Below are positions 8,527 through 17,200 of a stretch of 64,000 nucleotides of DNA, in pieces. The notes beneath the pieces were generated by a model that was given only the letters and a program-made list of their open reading frames with translations, was not told the DNA's origin and did not search any database. The position numbers and the translations under genes are program-made. This DNA is from G965202915 sp965202915 (GTDB lineage: Bacteria; Pseudomonadota; Gammaproteobacteria; Eutrophobiales; Eutrophobiaceae). Each line of letters opens with the position of its first letter. Position 1 is the stretch's first letter. The stretch lies in the NCBI GenBank assembly GCA_965202915.1, contig OZ241847.1, positions 1,178,001 through 1,242,000 of the forward strand, read 5' to 3'.

Positions 8527-9518
8527 TACAAGTAACTTCCCCGAGTCGTCGTGTGCCATTCATTGTTCAACTGCATCGTCAGACCAAGTTCTGCCAATGC
8601 GCGCAATAGCCGTAAAGTCCGTCTGCTATCCAGATCGCATTCTTGAGCTATAGCACTGGAACTACCTTGTAAAGCTTCAAACACCCGCAATTCGACAGCG
8701 GCGCATATCGTCTGCGTACGTCAGAAACCGACCATATCGCTGGACAGCGAGGCGAACTCGCTCTTCATCGCAGGGCGCAGTTCCGTTACGATACGCCCCG
8801 ACTCGTCGATAATCTCCAGGCCGCCGTCAAATCGCTCAACGCGGGCTTGACCGTTATAGAACGGTTCCACAGCTGAGAAGCGGCGAGCGTAGATAGGGAT
8901 ACCTTTGACATTTATATGAGTCCAGCCTTTATCGTCCCGTGCTCTGGCAAAGCCTTTATGGAACACATCCAGGTCTGGAAACCATGCGCCGTGAGAAAAC
9001 TCGCCTCGATAGTTGATGTGGGTTGAGCGCCCGTTGTTGGACTGTACAACGCTGAACCCGTCGCGAAAGTCGCCTGCGTAACGCCATCGCTCTTCGTATG
9101 CAGGCGTCCCATCAGGCAGGATGTGAAAATAGTTGCCATTACTTTCCCGAACTGCGCACAATCTTCCCTGAAAATTGCCGCACCAATCGTAGCTATCCGC
9201 GTACGCGTCTGTGCCGTCCGGACGGATATGACGCCAGCCATCCTCTGAGATTACTGCAGCGAGATCATTATAGAAGCCGAATGTCCGCTGGAATCGACGG
9301 TCATAAGCCGCTGAACCGTTTGGATGGATGTGCCATGCCTTACCTCCTTGACGCACCGGAGCAATTCCTGGCTCATGGAACTTAAAGACCTCATCAAAAC
9401 GCTGGAAGTAAAGAGGTGCACCATTTTGTAGGTGATGCGTACCATCCTGAGATATGGTACTGTCTCGCCACGTCAAGACGTTACACTCACCGGTTTCCGC
9501 ATGTTGCACCCAAGACAT
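8527..9518 (-). pseudogene. WG-repeat protein with methyltransferase dimerisation domain, interrupted by TGA and truncated
   Basis: Residues 1-265 carry five or so WG/KWG-type repeats (GWRHIRPDGTDAY, NYFHILPDGTPAY, GWTHINVKGIPIY). A TGA stop at 8721-8723 follows SDMVGF, yet the same frame continues with RTQTICAAVELRVFEALQG and LDSRRTLRLLRALAELGL, the winged-helix dimerisation domain found before class I O-methyltransferases. In such proteins a Trp is expected where the TGA stands, so one G-to-A change would explain the stop. The catalytic methyltransferase domain is absent: after about 65 codons the frame runs into the duplicated 5-oxoprolinase fragment. The 265-residue WG part may still be made. 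Its start overlaps the radical SAM gene upstream by 46 bases, indicating cotranscription. Confidence 0.75.
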
Positions 9519-10507
9519 AAGGGGTGGTTGCGGTACGTTGCAATCAGGTTACGGTAAAGTTCCCCATTCCATATGTCCATCAAGTCTTGATCGTGGAGAT
9601 TTCCGAAGTCGCCAAGCGTTCTTCTCTGAATATCGGGTGCGCAACATGGATCGAAACGTCCCCCTGCACTGACCCATGCTTCCTGTCCAAGGAATGGGCA
9701 TGAACCTCCTGGCGCCAGGTCATGTGTCGCGTCTTCATCCAACAGGAAAATGTTCTCAAGCAACACGTGATTTCCATTGGCCAGGGTACGCTCATGAGCT
9801 GCTTCTCTGGCTGCCAGAACCGCCTTGTTCCAACGCTGTATAACCTCTGGATTACGGCGCATTGACTGGTCTTTGATCTCGTCAAAATGAGTCCATAAGT
9901 GATGCCCCTTAACCCGATCTACGCCAAGCTCAATAGCGAGTCTTACAACGTCGGCGAGTTCTTCCACGTTGGCCTCAAGGAACGTGAGTTGAAAAGTTAC
10001 ACTGCATCGATTACCACCCCCGGCTGTATGTGCGTCCCGTACCTCAATGAAGGTCTTTACGTTGTTGAGCACCTTATCCCAGTTCGAACCGAGCATTATC
10101 GCCTCTTGTGTCTTCTTCGTTGCACCGTTCCATGAGATCTTGGTGTCCGACGTAACGGGGACTATACGTTTAGCCCATTCTCTCGCGCCTAACCTTGGGA
10201 ACGTCCCATTGGTCGTGAGGTTGAGCTGGATACTATACTCCCTGCAGAGAGCGAGTATATCCTCGAAATGTTCGTATAAAAGCGGTTCACCCATAGTGGA
10301 AGGGATTATCTCACGGAGACCATTGGCTGCCCCAGCTGAAACAATCCGGCGGATAAGGTCAATGGGCATCAAACGGCGCGGCCTCCCCTCCTTTCGCCTG
10401 GCAATTTGTAATGGGCTGTACGGCGAATGTTCCTCGCACATAATGCAACGCATGTTGCAGGTGTCGGGGTTAGTATCGAAAGTAATACGCCAAGGGCCTT
10501 TAGCCAT
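9473..10507 (-). CDS. Radical SAM/SPASM-type enzyme
   Basis: A 344-residue protein with the radical SAM cluster motif CNMRCIMC (Cys17, Cys21, Cys24), which binds the 4Fe-4S cluster that cleaves S-adenosylmethionine. The C-terminal part (CPFLGQEAWVSAGGRFDPCC, then CLGC) resembles a SPASM/twitch region that binds an auxiliary cluster. Its start overlaps the glycosyltransferase stop by eight bases and its end overlaps the WG-repeat gene, so these genes form one minus-strand operon with the epimerase. Enzymes of this type modify peptides, sugars or other small substrates; the context suggests a role in polysaccharide or glycan modification, but the substrate is unknown. Confidence 0.85.
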   Translation of the reverse strand: MAKGPWRITFDTNPDTCNMRCIMCEEHSPYSPLQIARRKEGRPRRLMPIDLIRRIVSAGAANGLREIIPSTMGEPLLYEHFEDILALCREYSIQLNLTTNGTFPRLGAREWAKRIVPVTSDTKISWNGATKKTQEAIMLGSNWDKVLNNVKTFIEVRDAHTAGGGNRCSVTFQLTFLEANVEELADVVRLAIELGVDRVKGHHLWTHFDEIKDQSMRRNPEVIQRWNKAVLAAREAAHERTLANGNHVLLENIFLLDEDATHDLAPGGSCPFLGQEAWVSAGGRFDPCCAPDIQRRTLGDFGNLHDQDLMDIWNGELYRNLIATYRNHPLCLGCNMRKPVSVTS

Positions 10508-11828
10508 GTTTGTTCACCTTGGCGCTGTTTTTGTTGCTTAGGACACGTCTGTAGAGTTGCTCTACCTCCTTTACGTGCTCCTTTATATCGGGCACGTCTC
10601 CCGACTTACTAAAGACGTAGCCACGCTCACCTAAACGACGCGCCCATGCAGGATCATCCACAAACCTCTGCATCTGGACAGCCATGGATTGAACCGACCG
10701 GTGCTCAAACTGAAGGCCGTTCACCTCGTGATGAACGTATTCGGCCATGCCTCCAACGTCAGCCGTGAGCACGGGGACTCGTGTTTGCTGCGCCTCGTGT
10801 ATCACGAGGGGTGAGTTCTCTACCCATATCGAAGGGGCGACAATAGCATCTACCCGGGTGAAAACATCCTGGACGATTTCCTGGTTGCGGTACTCTGGAA
10901 ACCATTCTACGCGAACGGACGCGCCTCCGGGTAGTCCCTGAGAAAAGGTCTTGAGTGACTTGGTCTCCTGATCTAACGGCCTGCCCCAGATTCGGAGGAC
11001 CGGCTTACCATTTAATTGGCTGAAAGCCTGGATGAGGTTGTGGATGCCTTTCGCCGGGCGGTGTGTACCTATGTAGCCGAACGTGAACGGCTCATTCCGG
11101 GTTCGCTCACGTCTTCCCAAGCGAGACAGGTCAAAGCCGTAGTCAATGTAGACCAACTTTCGCTCTGGAATACCAAATTCATCGCGATACCTGTTAAGTA
11201 AATATCGCGCCGGAGCTATAAAGATATCCACAAGCCTGGTCATATCTCTTGAGTGTCGCATTCGGCGTCCAACCCAGCCTGTCCAATAAGCAACGTCGGC
11301 CTCACGTTCTTCCGGCGCTCCGCCGAAGTAGCGGGCATAGCAACGTTCTGCGCACTTACGGTCATCTTGCCCTTTGCAAGAAGCCCATAGATTGTTAGGG
11401 TCAAGCGGGAACGTCTGCATGAACTGCCCGCGTGGACACATCACCCAGTAATCGTGCAGAGTGTAGACAATCGGTATAGACCGCGCTGCAACCTCCTTCA
11501 ACAACGATATTGATAGATGATTCAGGTGTCCAACGTGCACAATCTCCGGCTGGACGCGGTCAAGTGTCTCTGTGAAACGATGGTCGATGCCTAACTCTTG
11601 GTATCGATCCTTATTGCGTGGATTGTTGACAACGTGAAGCGTTATTTTTGGTTCATCAGGGTCTTGTTCGCGCCAAAGGTGGAAGTCGGGTATAAAAGGA
11701 TCTTCTTCGCGTGTGAAAACATCCACCTCATGGCGCTCGGTAAGACCATGGCAGAGAGTCTGCGTATACAGCTCGGAGCCTGCATTGTAACGCATCGGGT
11801 AACCATGGATAACCTGAAGAATTTTCAT
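10500..11828 (-). CDS. Family 4 (GT-B fold) glycosyltransferase
   Basis: A 442-residue retaining glycosyltransferase. The N-terminus (MKILQVIHGYP, then GSELYTQTLCHGL) is the GT4 acceptor-domain start, FGYIGTHRPAKGIHNLIQAF is the usual sugar-nucleotide domain entry, and the nucleotide-binding end has SPLVIHEAQQTRVPV with the conserved Glu. A central insert rich in Cys and Arg (CKGQDDRKCAERC) is common in GT4 enzymes of surface polysaccharide clusters. It lies between the epimerase and radical SAM genes on the same strand. Donor and acceptor cannot be read from sequence. Confidence 0.9.
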   Translation of the reverse strand: MKILQVIHGYPMRYNAGSELYTQTLCHGLTERHEVDVFTREEDPFIPDFHLWREQDPDEPKITLHVVNNPRNKDRYQELGIDHRFTETLDRVQPEIVHVGHLNHLSISLLKEVAARSIPIVYTLHDYWVMCPRGQFMQTFPLDPNNLWASCKGQDDRKCAERCYARYFGGAPEEREADVAYWTGWVGRRMRHSRDMTRLVDIFIAPARYLLNRYRDEFGIPERKLVYIDYGFDLSRLGRRERTRNEPFTFGYIGTHRPAKGIHNLIQAFSQLNGKPVLRIWGRPLDQETKSLKTFSQGLPGGASVRVEWFPEYRNQEIVQDVFTRVDAIVAPSIWVENSPLVIHEAQQTRVPVLTADVGGMAEYVHHEVNGLQFEHRSVQSMAVQMQRFVDDPAWARRLGERGYVFSKSGDVPDIKEHVKEVEQLYRRVLSNKNSAKVNKHG

Positions 11829-11857
11829 TGTTCAAGTCTTATACGGTAAAGCCTTCA

Positions 11858-12786
11858 TTACCTCTCTGCAATCATTGCTGAAGGAGAGAAGCTATTTTTG
11901 TTTCGGTAATCCTCAATAAGTCTTTCAAGTCCCTCTCGCAGACTGACACGTGGGGTCCAGCCTAACAATTTGTGGGCGCGTTCCGGATTGCCGTAAAAGT
12001 AGTCAATGTCAAAAGAGCGTGGAGGACTTTGTATTACAGAGGAATTCCCATCCGCAAGCTGGATTATCGTAGTCGCGAGTTCGGTAAGGGATTGCGGAAT
12101 TCCAGTGACCAAATGCAACGGCGGCAGGATCTGCTCACTACTTGCTATTAGGTCTATGAGACTGACAATACCACGTATTGTGTCTTCAATATGCGTGAAG
12201 TCGAAGGTGTGCTTGACGCCTTCAACGTGAAGATTGTCCCCAGACAATGCCGCCTTGATAAACGCTGGAATGACACGATCATGGTGGTCGTTTATATTGC
12301 CGTAGACATTAGAGAACCGGATAATACCCGCGCGCAACCCACGGGCCTGAGCTTTCTGCACAATGTACTCGCCTTTAACCTTTGAGTGTCCATAGACGTT
12401 GATAGATCGTAAAGGAGCATCCTCCGTGACCGGTAATATCTCTGGCTGTCCATACACCTCACGACTGCCGCCGAATATTAACCAAGGCGGCTTCTCTTTT
12501 CGTTCTATTGCCTCTAAGACGTTGGTTAGCCCGCCAACATTGACGTCCCAACATTTGTTCGGGTTGCTCTGACCCATACGACACGAGATACCGCTGCAAG
12601 ATGCACCACGCCACTGCAACGAGAGACGGCTTTTGCAACTTGCTCCGGATTACGCACGTCACCTTTTTCACCGTTTACGCCAAGGGGGTCCAGTCCAACA
12701 ACGTCTGTTCCACGTTCCTGAAGGGTCCCACGAAGTGCTCTTCCTATCAGCCCCGACGAACCCGTTATCAAGATTCGGTCGTTCAT
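11858..12786 (-). pseudogene. NAD-dependent epimerase/dehydratase with one frameshift
   Basis: An extended short-chain dehydrogenase of the nucleotide-sugar epimerase type. The gene begins at 12786 (MNDRILITGSSGLIGRALRG, the Rossmann GxxGxxG), runs to GVVHLAAVSRVVW, and then must change frame at the CCC run at 12573-12575 to continue with SNPNKCWDVNVGG; one extra G on the coding strand would restore it. The second part keeps the catalytic YGHSK motif and runs to a normal end. Everything else is intact, so this is either a very recent mutation or a sequencing error in a homopolymer. Likely role: making an activated sugar for the neighbouring glycosyltransferase. Confidence 0.8.
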
Positions 12787-12986
12787 TCTTGTTAAATCAC
12801 TCTGATGACTTATTACTATATATAGTAAAGGTAAAAGGAGAAACAGTCCAAGCAATTTTGGGAACTATCAAAATAAGGTCCGGATACACTCATAAGTTCA
12901 TAGAGGCTAATTTAGTCAACGATTGAGGTTCAGTTGGTGAGACACCGCAAGGATAGAAGGAGAAGCCGGAGTGTTTCCGATTCAAT

Positions 12987-13542
12987 TGTTCAGGTAACGC
13001 CCACCAAACGTGGCAAGCACAAGCAGCCAGAGAAGGCGGAATCGGCAGATAACGATTGGCTCGACAAGAGTCCTTAGGAGCGCCATCGGGCGATGACATG
13101 GATGCAACGGCTCAAACGGGTGTTCAATATTGACACGGAAGTTTGTGAACATTGTGGCAGCCAGGTCAAAGTGATCACCAGCATTGAGGCTCCGGCAGTG
13201 ATTGCGCACATTCTCAAACACCTGAAGCACAAAACCGCTTCTGCCAGACCCACTAACAAGCCGATTCAACCACCCGAGCGAGGTCCGCCACAAGCGAGGC
13301 CCACAAGTTGGGCGATTTAACTAAAAGATGATCTCATTCCAGATCGCCTTTTCGTACTGACACTGCCTGGCCGGTGGGGTTTTGTTGGCCTGGTCGCGAG
13401 AATTATGGCGACTTTTCAGGAAAGTCGAGGGTATCCGGGATAAATCAGCCTGCTCAAAGTCGTTGAAGAGATCAATAACACCTGAAAGTGACCATCACAT
13501 TGAAGCGGTGATTGGTGAAAAAGGGCGTTTATATTTCCTATA
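12987..13542 (+). mobile_element. IS91-family element remnant, copy A (3' part)
   Basis: Contains the C-terminal part of an IS91-type Y2 rolling-circle transposase (RMTWMQRLKRVFNIDTEVC-like block, Cys pair CEHCG, then IASIE/ITSIEAPAVIAHILKHL) followed by about 220 bases of 3' flank. It is nearly identical to 20997-21552, which extends further upstream. An in-frame TAG (CCT TAG) at about 13073 disables the frame; the other copy has GAG there. Confidence 0.8.
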
Positions 13543-13833
13543 CCCTGCTTGACTTTACCTAGTTGCCGATTATCCTACAGGTAGGCCGTGAGTGAAGCAC
13601 TTAATCCAAGACGTTCATCACAGGCTTTGAGCAGGACGGCGCCCCCATCGGCACTGGCATGATCCTGGTCAAATTGAGCAACGACAGTTTTTTTTGAAAG
13701 TCCCTTGAGCAGGACACTCTGTTTAGTGGTAATATTTGACATGCAAAAGCCTTTTTGTGATTAAGTATTTGTTTACAAACACTATTTTATCACACTAAAG
13801 GCTTTTGTTTTATCTATTCATGAATAATCCGGG
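13543..13833 (-). mobile_element. IS1380-family element, 5' fragment
   Basis: From an ATG at 13742 the minus strand reads MSNITTKQSVLLKGLSKK, then FDQDHASADGGAVLLKACDERLGL, the N-terminus of IS1380-type transposases, with an in-frame TAG about 55 codons in. The frame is cut off where the IS91 remnant begins. The element end is probably the CCGGG at 13829-13833, preceded by ATTCATGAAT. Confidence 0.7.
13744..13808. repeat. Long imperfect inverted repeat upstream of IS1380 transposase start
   Basis: CAAAAGCCTTT at the left pairs with AAAGGCTTTTG at the right, with a smaller palindrome (GTTTGTAAAC-like) between. It lies in the leader of the IS1380 fragment and could form a hairpin on either strand; it may act as a bidirectional terminator between the fragment and the operon at 13948. 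Confidence 0.5.
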
Positions 13834-13947
13834 CTAGATGCAAGTTATAACGCCCCTCATTGAAGGTTCATCGTCCGCTGATAGTGGTCACAAAGATGAT
13901 TATGCTCTAATATTAGGTTTGAAGTTCTCTAAAGAAAAAAGTGAATC

Positions 13948-15828
13948 ATGAACAGAACTACAAAGACATATAGCGTACTCACCGCCAATCCAAAGGGGCA
14001 CTACAAGAATATCACTGTATGCTGCGGAGATGATGTATCCGCAACGGTTCGCGTTCATCGTTTTGCCGTAGTTGGGAAGGGCGATCAGATTCGCTTTGGA
14101 GCAGCCGGGAATAGCAAGGTTTTCATCGTAGCAAAAGACAAAAGTGAGTCGGACATCCCGTTGACACCGCTTTTTGCCGTAGATGAGAGTGTTTTAATTG
14201 GGAAAGAAAAATTCGATCTGCGGATTCGGGAAGTTAATTCTGAGGCCGACATGCGTGCGCTCGAATTTTTGGAGCAGTTTCATTACAAGACAAGTAATTC
14301 CCTGAATGAGAAAACCCATAGTAAAAATGGTAAGAGCGCTACGACTTCTGTAGGTGGACGGCGGGCCATACTCTACGCAGCCATCAAGATTGGCGAACGT
14401 TGGCTGCCGGCGGGTTATATTGACCTTCAGATGCCACTCATGATGTGCAAACCGCGCCATGAACTTTTCAACCATCCCTTCTCGCATCCTGAACGCGCAA
14501 TCCATTGGGATCAATGGAATCAGCAGGCAATGAAGAATTATCTAAACTGCATAGTCCGTATTGGGAGAACCGTGGTGAGTCCTGAGTTGCGTGGCCTTGG
14601 TCTAACGCGGCGGATTATTAAGGCGGCGAAGAGATTCTCAGCGGAACGCTGGCACATTGGCGGAATGCGGCCGATCTTCATGGAAATTTCGGCGGAGATG
14701 CTAAGTCATATCGATTTTGTCTCGTCGTCGTCGTTCAAATTTGTCGGAAAGACGGAAGGCAATTTTTCACGTGTAATTAAAGATATGAAATCGATGGCGC
14801 GCGCACCAAGCGGTGAATTTGGCATAATGAGCTTGCAACGTAAGTATCTTCGCGTGCTGGAAGACTACTGTCATACGATTCAAATCAGCTTCGAAGAGGG
14901 TCTCAAGGTCCTTTGTCGTAAGATTGAACAGAGCCAAAATACACTAACAACGGGCGAATGGGCGACACTGCGTTCGATTATCCGTAAACCTATTCCATAT
15001 TATTTATGCCCTCTTGATGATTACTCGTCCAAGTATCTGCGCACCGCCCTGAAAGCACATCCACCGACTGAAGATGCAACAACGGTTCGGTCCGAATTCT
15101 CCGCAAAGAGCACCCAGATCAGAATAGATAGTTTGTCAATTCGGGCGGAGTACCACCTGCCGGAAACGCGCTCGACCAAGATCGTCATGGATGCGTTCGG
15201 CTTAAAGGGCGACACCGTCTATGCCGACATTGTCCAAAATGCATCGGTCAAAGCTTCGAATGGAAATATTGTCCTTGTTGTTGGCACCAGTGGCAGCGGT
15301 AAAAGCGTTTTTTTGAAAGCTCTCGACCCCGACAAGACATTGGAGGGCAACCTAATAGTGAAACGAGAGGGCAGCCTCAAGCACTCGGTGGGTTGGCTGC
15401 GTCCGCTACGGGAAGACATCCCAGTGTTCGAAGCCCTAGCAGAAAAGTTTACCCCCGAACGCACCTTTATAGCTCTGAGTCGTGTTGGTCTTTCGGAGGC
15501 TTTAGTCTTCATCAAGCCCGTTTGGATGCTGAGTCGTGGACAGCAGTACCGGGCCATGATCGCCGATCTTCTACTGAGGGATGATGAAGTTTGGCTTCTC
15601 GATGAGTTTTGTAGTGATCTTGACCCGATCACGGCTAAGGTCGTTGCCCACAACCTGCGTAAACAGGTCATTGCAACTGGACGTATCGCATTCATCGCCG
15701 CCGCAAACCACACCCATTACCTTGACGCCTTGCGCCCGACGAAAGTCCTGATGCTTCGTTCAGGCGACGAACCGGCATGGCTGTCTTTCAAGGAATATCA
15801 AAATGAGTTTCTCGACCAAGTCGGCTGA
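13948..15828 (+). CDS. ABC ATPase fused to a GNAT-like acyltransferase domain
   Basis: A 626-residue soluble protein, first gene of a tight five-gene operon. Residues about 95-290 look like a GNAT fold: the segment CIVRIGRTVVSPELRGLGLTRR carries the R-G-x-G-x-x-R acetyl-CoA-binding signature (motif A). Residues about 400-626 form one ABC-type ATPase domain: Walker A GTSGSGKS near 446, a variant signature LSRGQ near 528, Walker B EVWLLDE near 550 and a switch His in AAANHTHYL near 590. No membrane segments are present, so it is not a transporter subunit. GNAT-like folds include the phage Mu DNA-modification protein Mom, so a base-modifying or protein-acylating role coupled to ATP hydrolysis is possible but is inference. 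The stop overlaps the next gene by 26 bases. Confidence 0.8.
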   Translation: MNRTTKTYSVLTANPKGHYKNITVCCGDDVSATVRVHRFAVVGKGDQIRFGAAGNSKVFIVAKDKSESDIPLTPLFAVDESVLIGKEKFDLRIREVNSEADMRALEFLEQFHYKTSNSLNEKTHSKNGKSATTSVGGRRAILYAAIKIGERWLPAGYIDLQMPLMMCKPRHELFNHPFSHPERAIHWDQWNQQAMKNYLNCIVRIGRTVVSPELRGLGLTRRIIKAAKRFSAERWHIGGMRPIFMEISAEMLSHIDFVSSSSFKFVGKTEGNFSRVIKDMKSMARAPSGEFGIMSLQRKYLRVLEDYCHTIQISFEEGLKVLCRKIEQSQNTLTTGEWATLRSIIRKPIPYYLCPLDDYSSKYLRTALKAHPPTEDATTVRSEFSAKSTQIRIDSLSIRAEYHLPETRSTKIVMDAFGLKGDTVYADIVQNASVKASNGNIVLVVGTSGSGKSVFLKALDPDKTLEGNLIVKREGSLKHSVGWLRPLREDIPVFEALAEKFTPERTFIALSRVGLSEALVFIKPVWMLSRGQQYRAMIADLLLRDDEVWLLDEFCSDLDPITAKVVAHNLRKQVIATGRIAFIAAANHTHYLDALRPTKVLMLRSGDEPAWLSFKEYQNEFLDQVG

Positions 15829-17200
15829 GCGGTTCGGAACCGTCATCGACAAAAGTTCTTACCATATCGAAGACCCGCTGGTTAAGCTTCAGTATGTCTC
15901 AAAAGGCAAGAATGTTATATTCGGCCGCACGTTGAAAGGCGAAGATTACAACAGTCTTCTTTATATCGGGAAGATTTTGGAGAGCACCAAAGGCAAGAGT
16001 TATCTTGGCGCAAATGCTTGGCTTGATACGACATTTCCGCATGTGATCTACATCACTGGCACACGCGGGAGTGGTAAGAGCTTCGATCTTGGCGTGCTTG
16101 TTGAAGGCATTTCGAAGTTGACCAAGCCTTCGCCAATTCAAAATGGTGTGAAGCCTATCACCTCCATCATTATCGATACGCAAAGTCAGTTTTGGACGCT
16201 TGGTTATGCACCGCGCGAAGCCATTGAAGCGAACAAAATTCAACTCGAAGAGTTGGAACGCTGGAAGTTAGAGCCGAACAGCTTGCAAGGGGCAAAAGTA
16301 TTCGCGCCACCGGGTTCGACGGTTTTCCTTGGAACGGAGAAAACGCTTCAAATCAGACCAAAGGACGTGCGAGCCGAGGAATGGTGTGCGCTGCTCGGTC
16401 AAGAGGTTTATAGCCCGCAAGGCCATATCATTACAGCAACATTGGATGCGCTCGGCAATGGGGATTTCGAAATCGACAATATGCTCGATTATATCGAAGA
16501 TGATACGAATTGGCCGACTGTTGCCGAGTCGTCACGTAACGCGATCTCCTACAAACTGGACGATTATCGCCGCACGAACCTATTTTCAGCGAATGGTCTG
16601 CACATAAAAGATTTTCTTGAGGATGGGACGTGTAACATCCTCTCTTTGCGTGAACTACGCAATGAGGACAAATCACTCATCACCGCCGTAATAGCCCGCA
16701 ACTTATTTGATATCCTTGGCAAGCACCACAATAGAAAGAAGACCGCGAGCTTTTTTGAGAAACCGTTTGAAGGCGATGGTACCCCGGATCGGGTATGGCT
16801 GGTGATCGACGAGGCGCATGTGGTAGCCCCTAGCAATCAGATTTCACCGGCACGCAGCGCATTGGTGGAATATGTGAAACGTGGCCGTGATGCCGGGCTT
16901 TCTTTGGTTTTGGCCACGCAGCAGCCTTCAGCTCTGGATGATCGAATCCTCAGCCAAGTCAACGTCACCTTCAGCCATCGGTTGAGCTTTCAGAGTGATA
17001 TCAACGCGGCTGTGAACCGCATACCGACAAAGTCGGTGAACGCTATGAAGTTTGGGGGCACAAATCTAACGGATTTCGGGGACATGGTACGGGTTCTTGA
17101 TGCCGGGCAGTGCTTCTTGGGAGACCAAGCCAGTAGCCGCACCGTACTCGTCCAAATCCGTCCTAGAGTGAGTGCGCATGGCGGCTATAGCCCATTCTGA
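15803..17200 (+). CDS. HerA/FtsK-like (DUF87-type) ATPase
   Basis: A 465-residue P-loop ATPase of the HerA-FtsK family. Walker A (GTRGSGKSFDLG) is near residue 88, Walker B (VWLVIDEAHVV) near 330, and the following VKRGRDAGLSLVLATQQPS holds the conserved Arg and sensor region typical of HerA. HerA proteins form hexameric rings that pump DNA and are common motors in prokaryotic defence systems (with SIR2, DUF4297 or NurA partners). An AGGAA lies eleven bases before the ATG. It overlaps the genes on both sides by 20-26 bases, so stoichiometric co-expression is likely. The rest of the operon offers the PLD nuclease as a natural partner. Confidence 0.85.
   Translation: MSFSTKSAERFGTVIDKSSYHIEDPLVKLQYVSKGKNVIFGRTLKGEDYNSLLYIGKILESTKGKSYLGANAWLDTTFPHVIYITGTRGSGKSFDLGVLVEGISKLTKPSPIQNGVKPITSIIIDTQSQFWTLGYAPREAIEANKIQLEELERWKLEPNSLQGAKVFAPPGSTVFLGTEKTLQIRPKDVRAEEWCALLGQEVYSPQGHIITATLDALGNGDFEIDNMLDYIEDDTNWPTVAESSRNAISYKLDDYRRTNLFSANGLHIKDFLEDGTCNILSLRELRNEDKSLITAVIARNLFDILGKHHNRKKTASFFEKPFEGDGTPDRVWLVIDEAHVVAPSNQISPARSALVEYVKRGRDAGLSLVLATQQPSALDDRILSQVNVTFSHRLSFQSDINAAVNRIPTKSVNAMKFGGTNLTDFGDMVRVLDAGQCFLGDQASSRTVLVQIRPRVSAHGGYSPF

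Noticed and set aside
8721..8723. TGA at a Trp position, and again near 61552, might mean TGA codes for Trp
   Set aside because: Core genes such as bamD, ubiJ and ubiB end in TGA at the expected length and use TGG for Trp; both odd TGA codons lie in decayed genes, and an IS91 copy shows TAG at a Trp position too.
13744..13808. Inverted repeat as a CRISPR-like or attachment site
   Set aside because: Single palindrome without spaced repeats, lying in the leader of an IS1380-type fragment; best seen as part of that element or a terminator.
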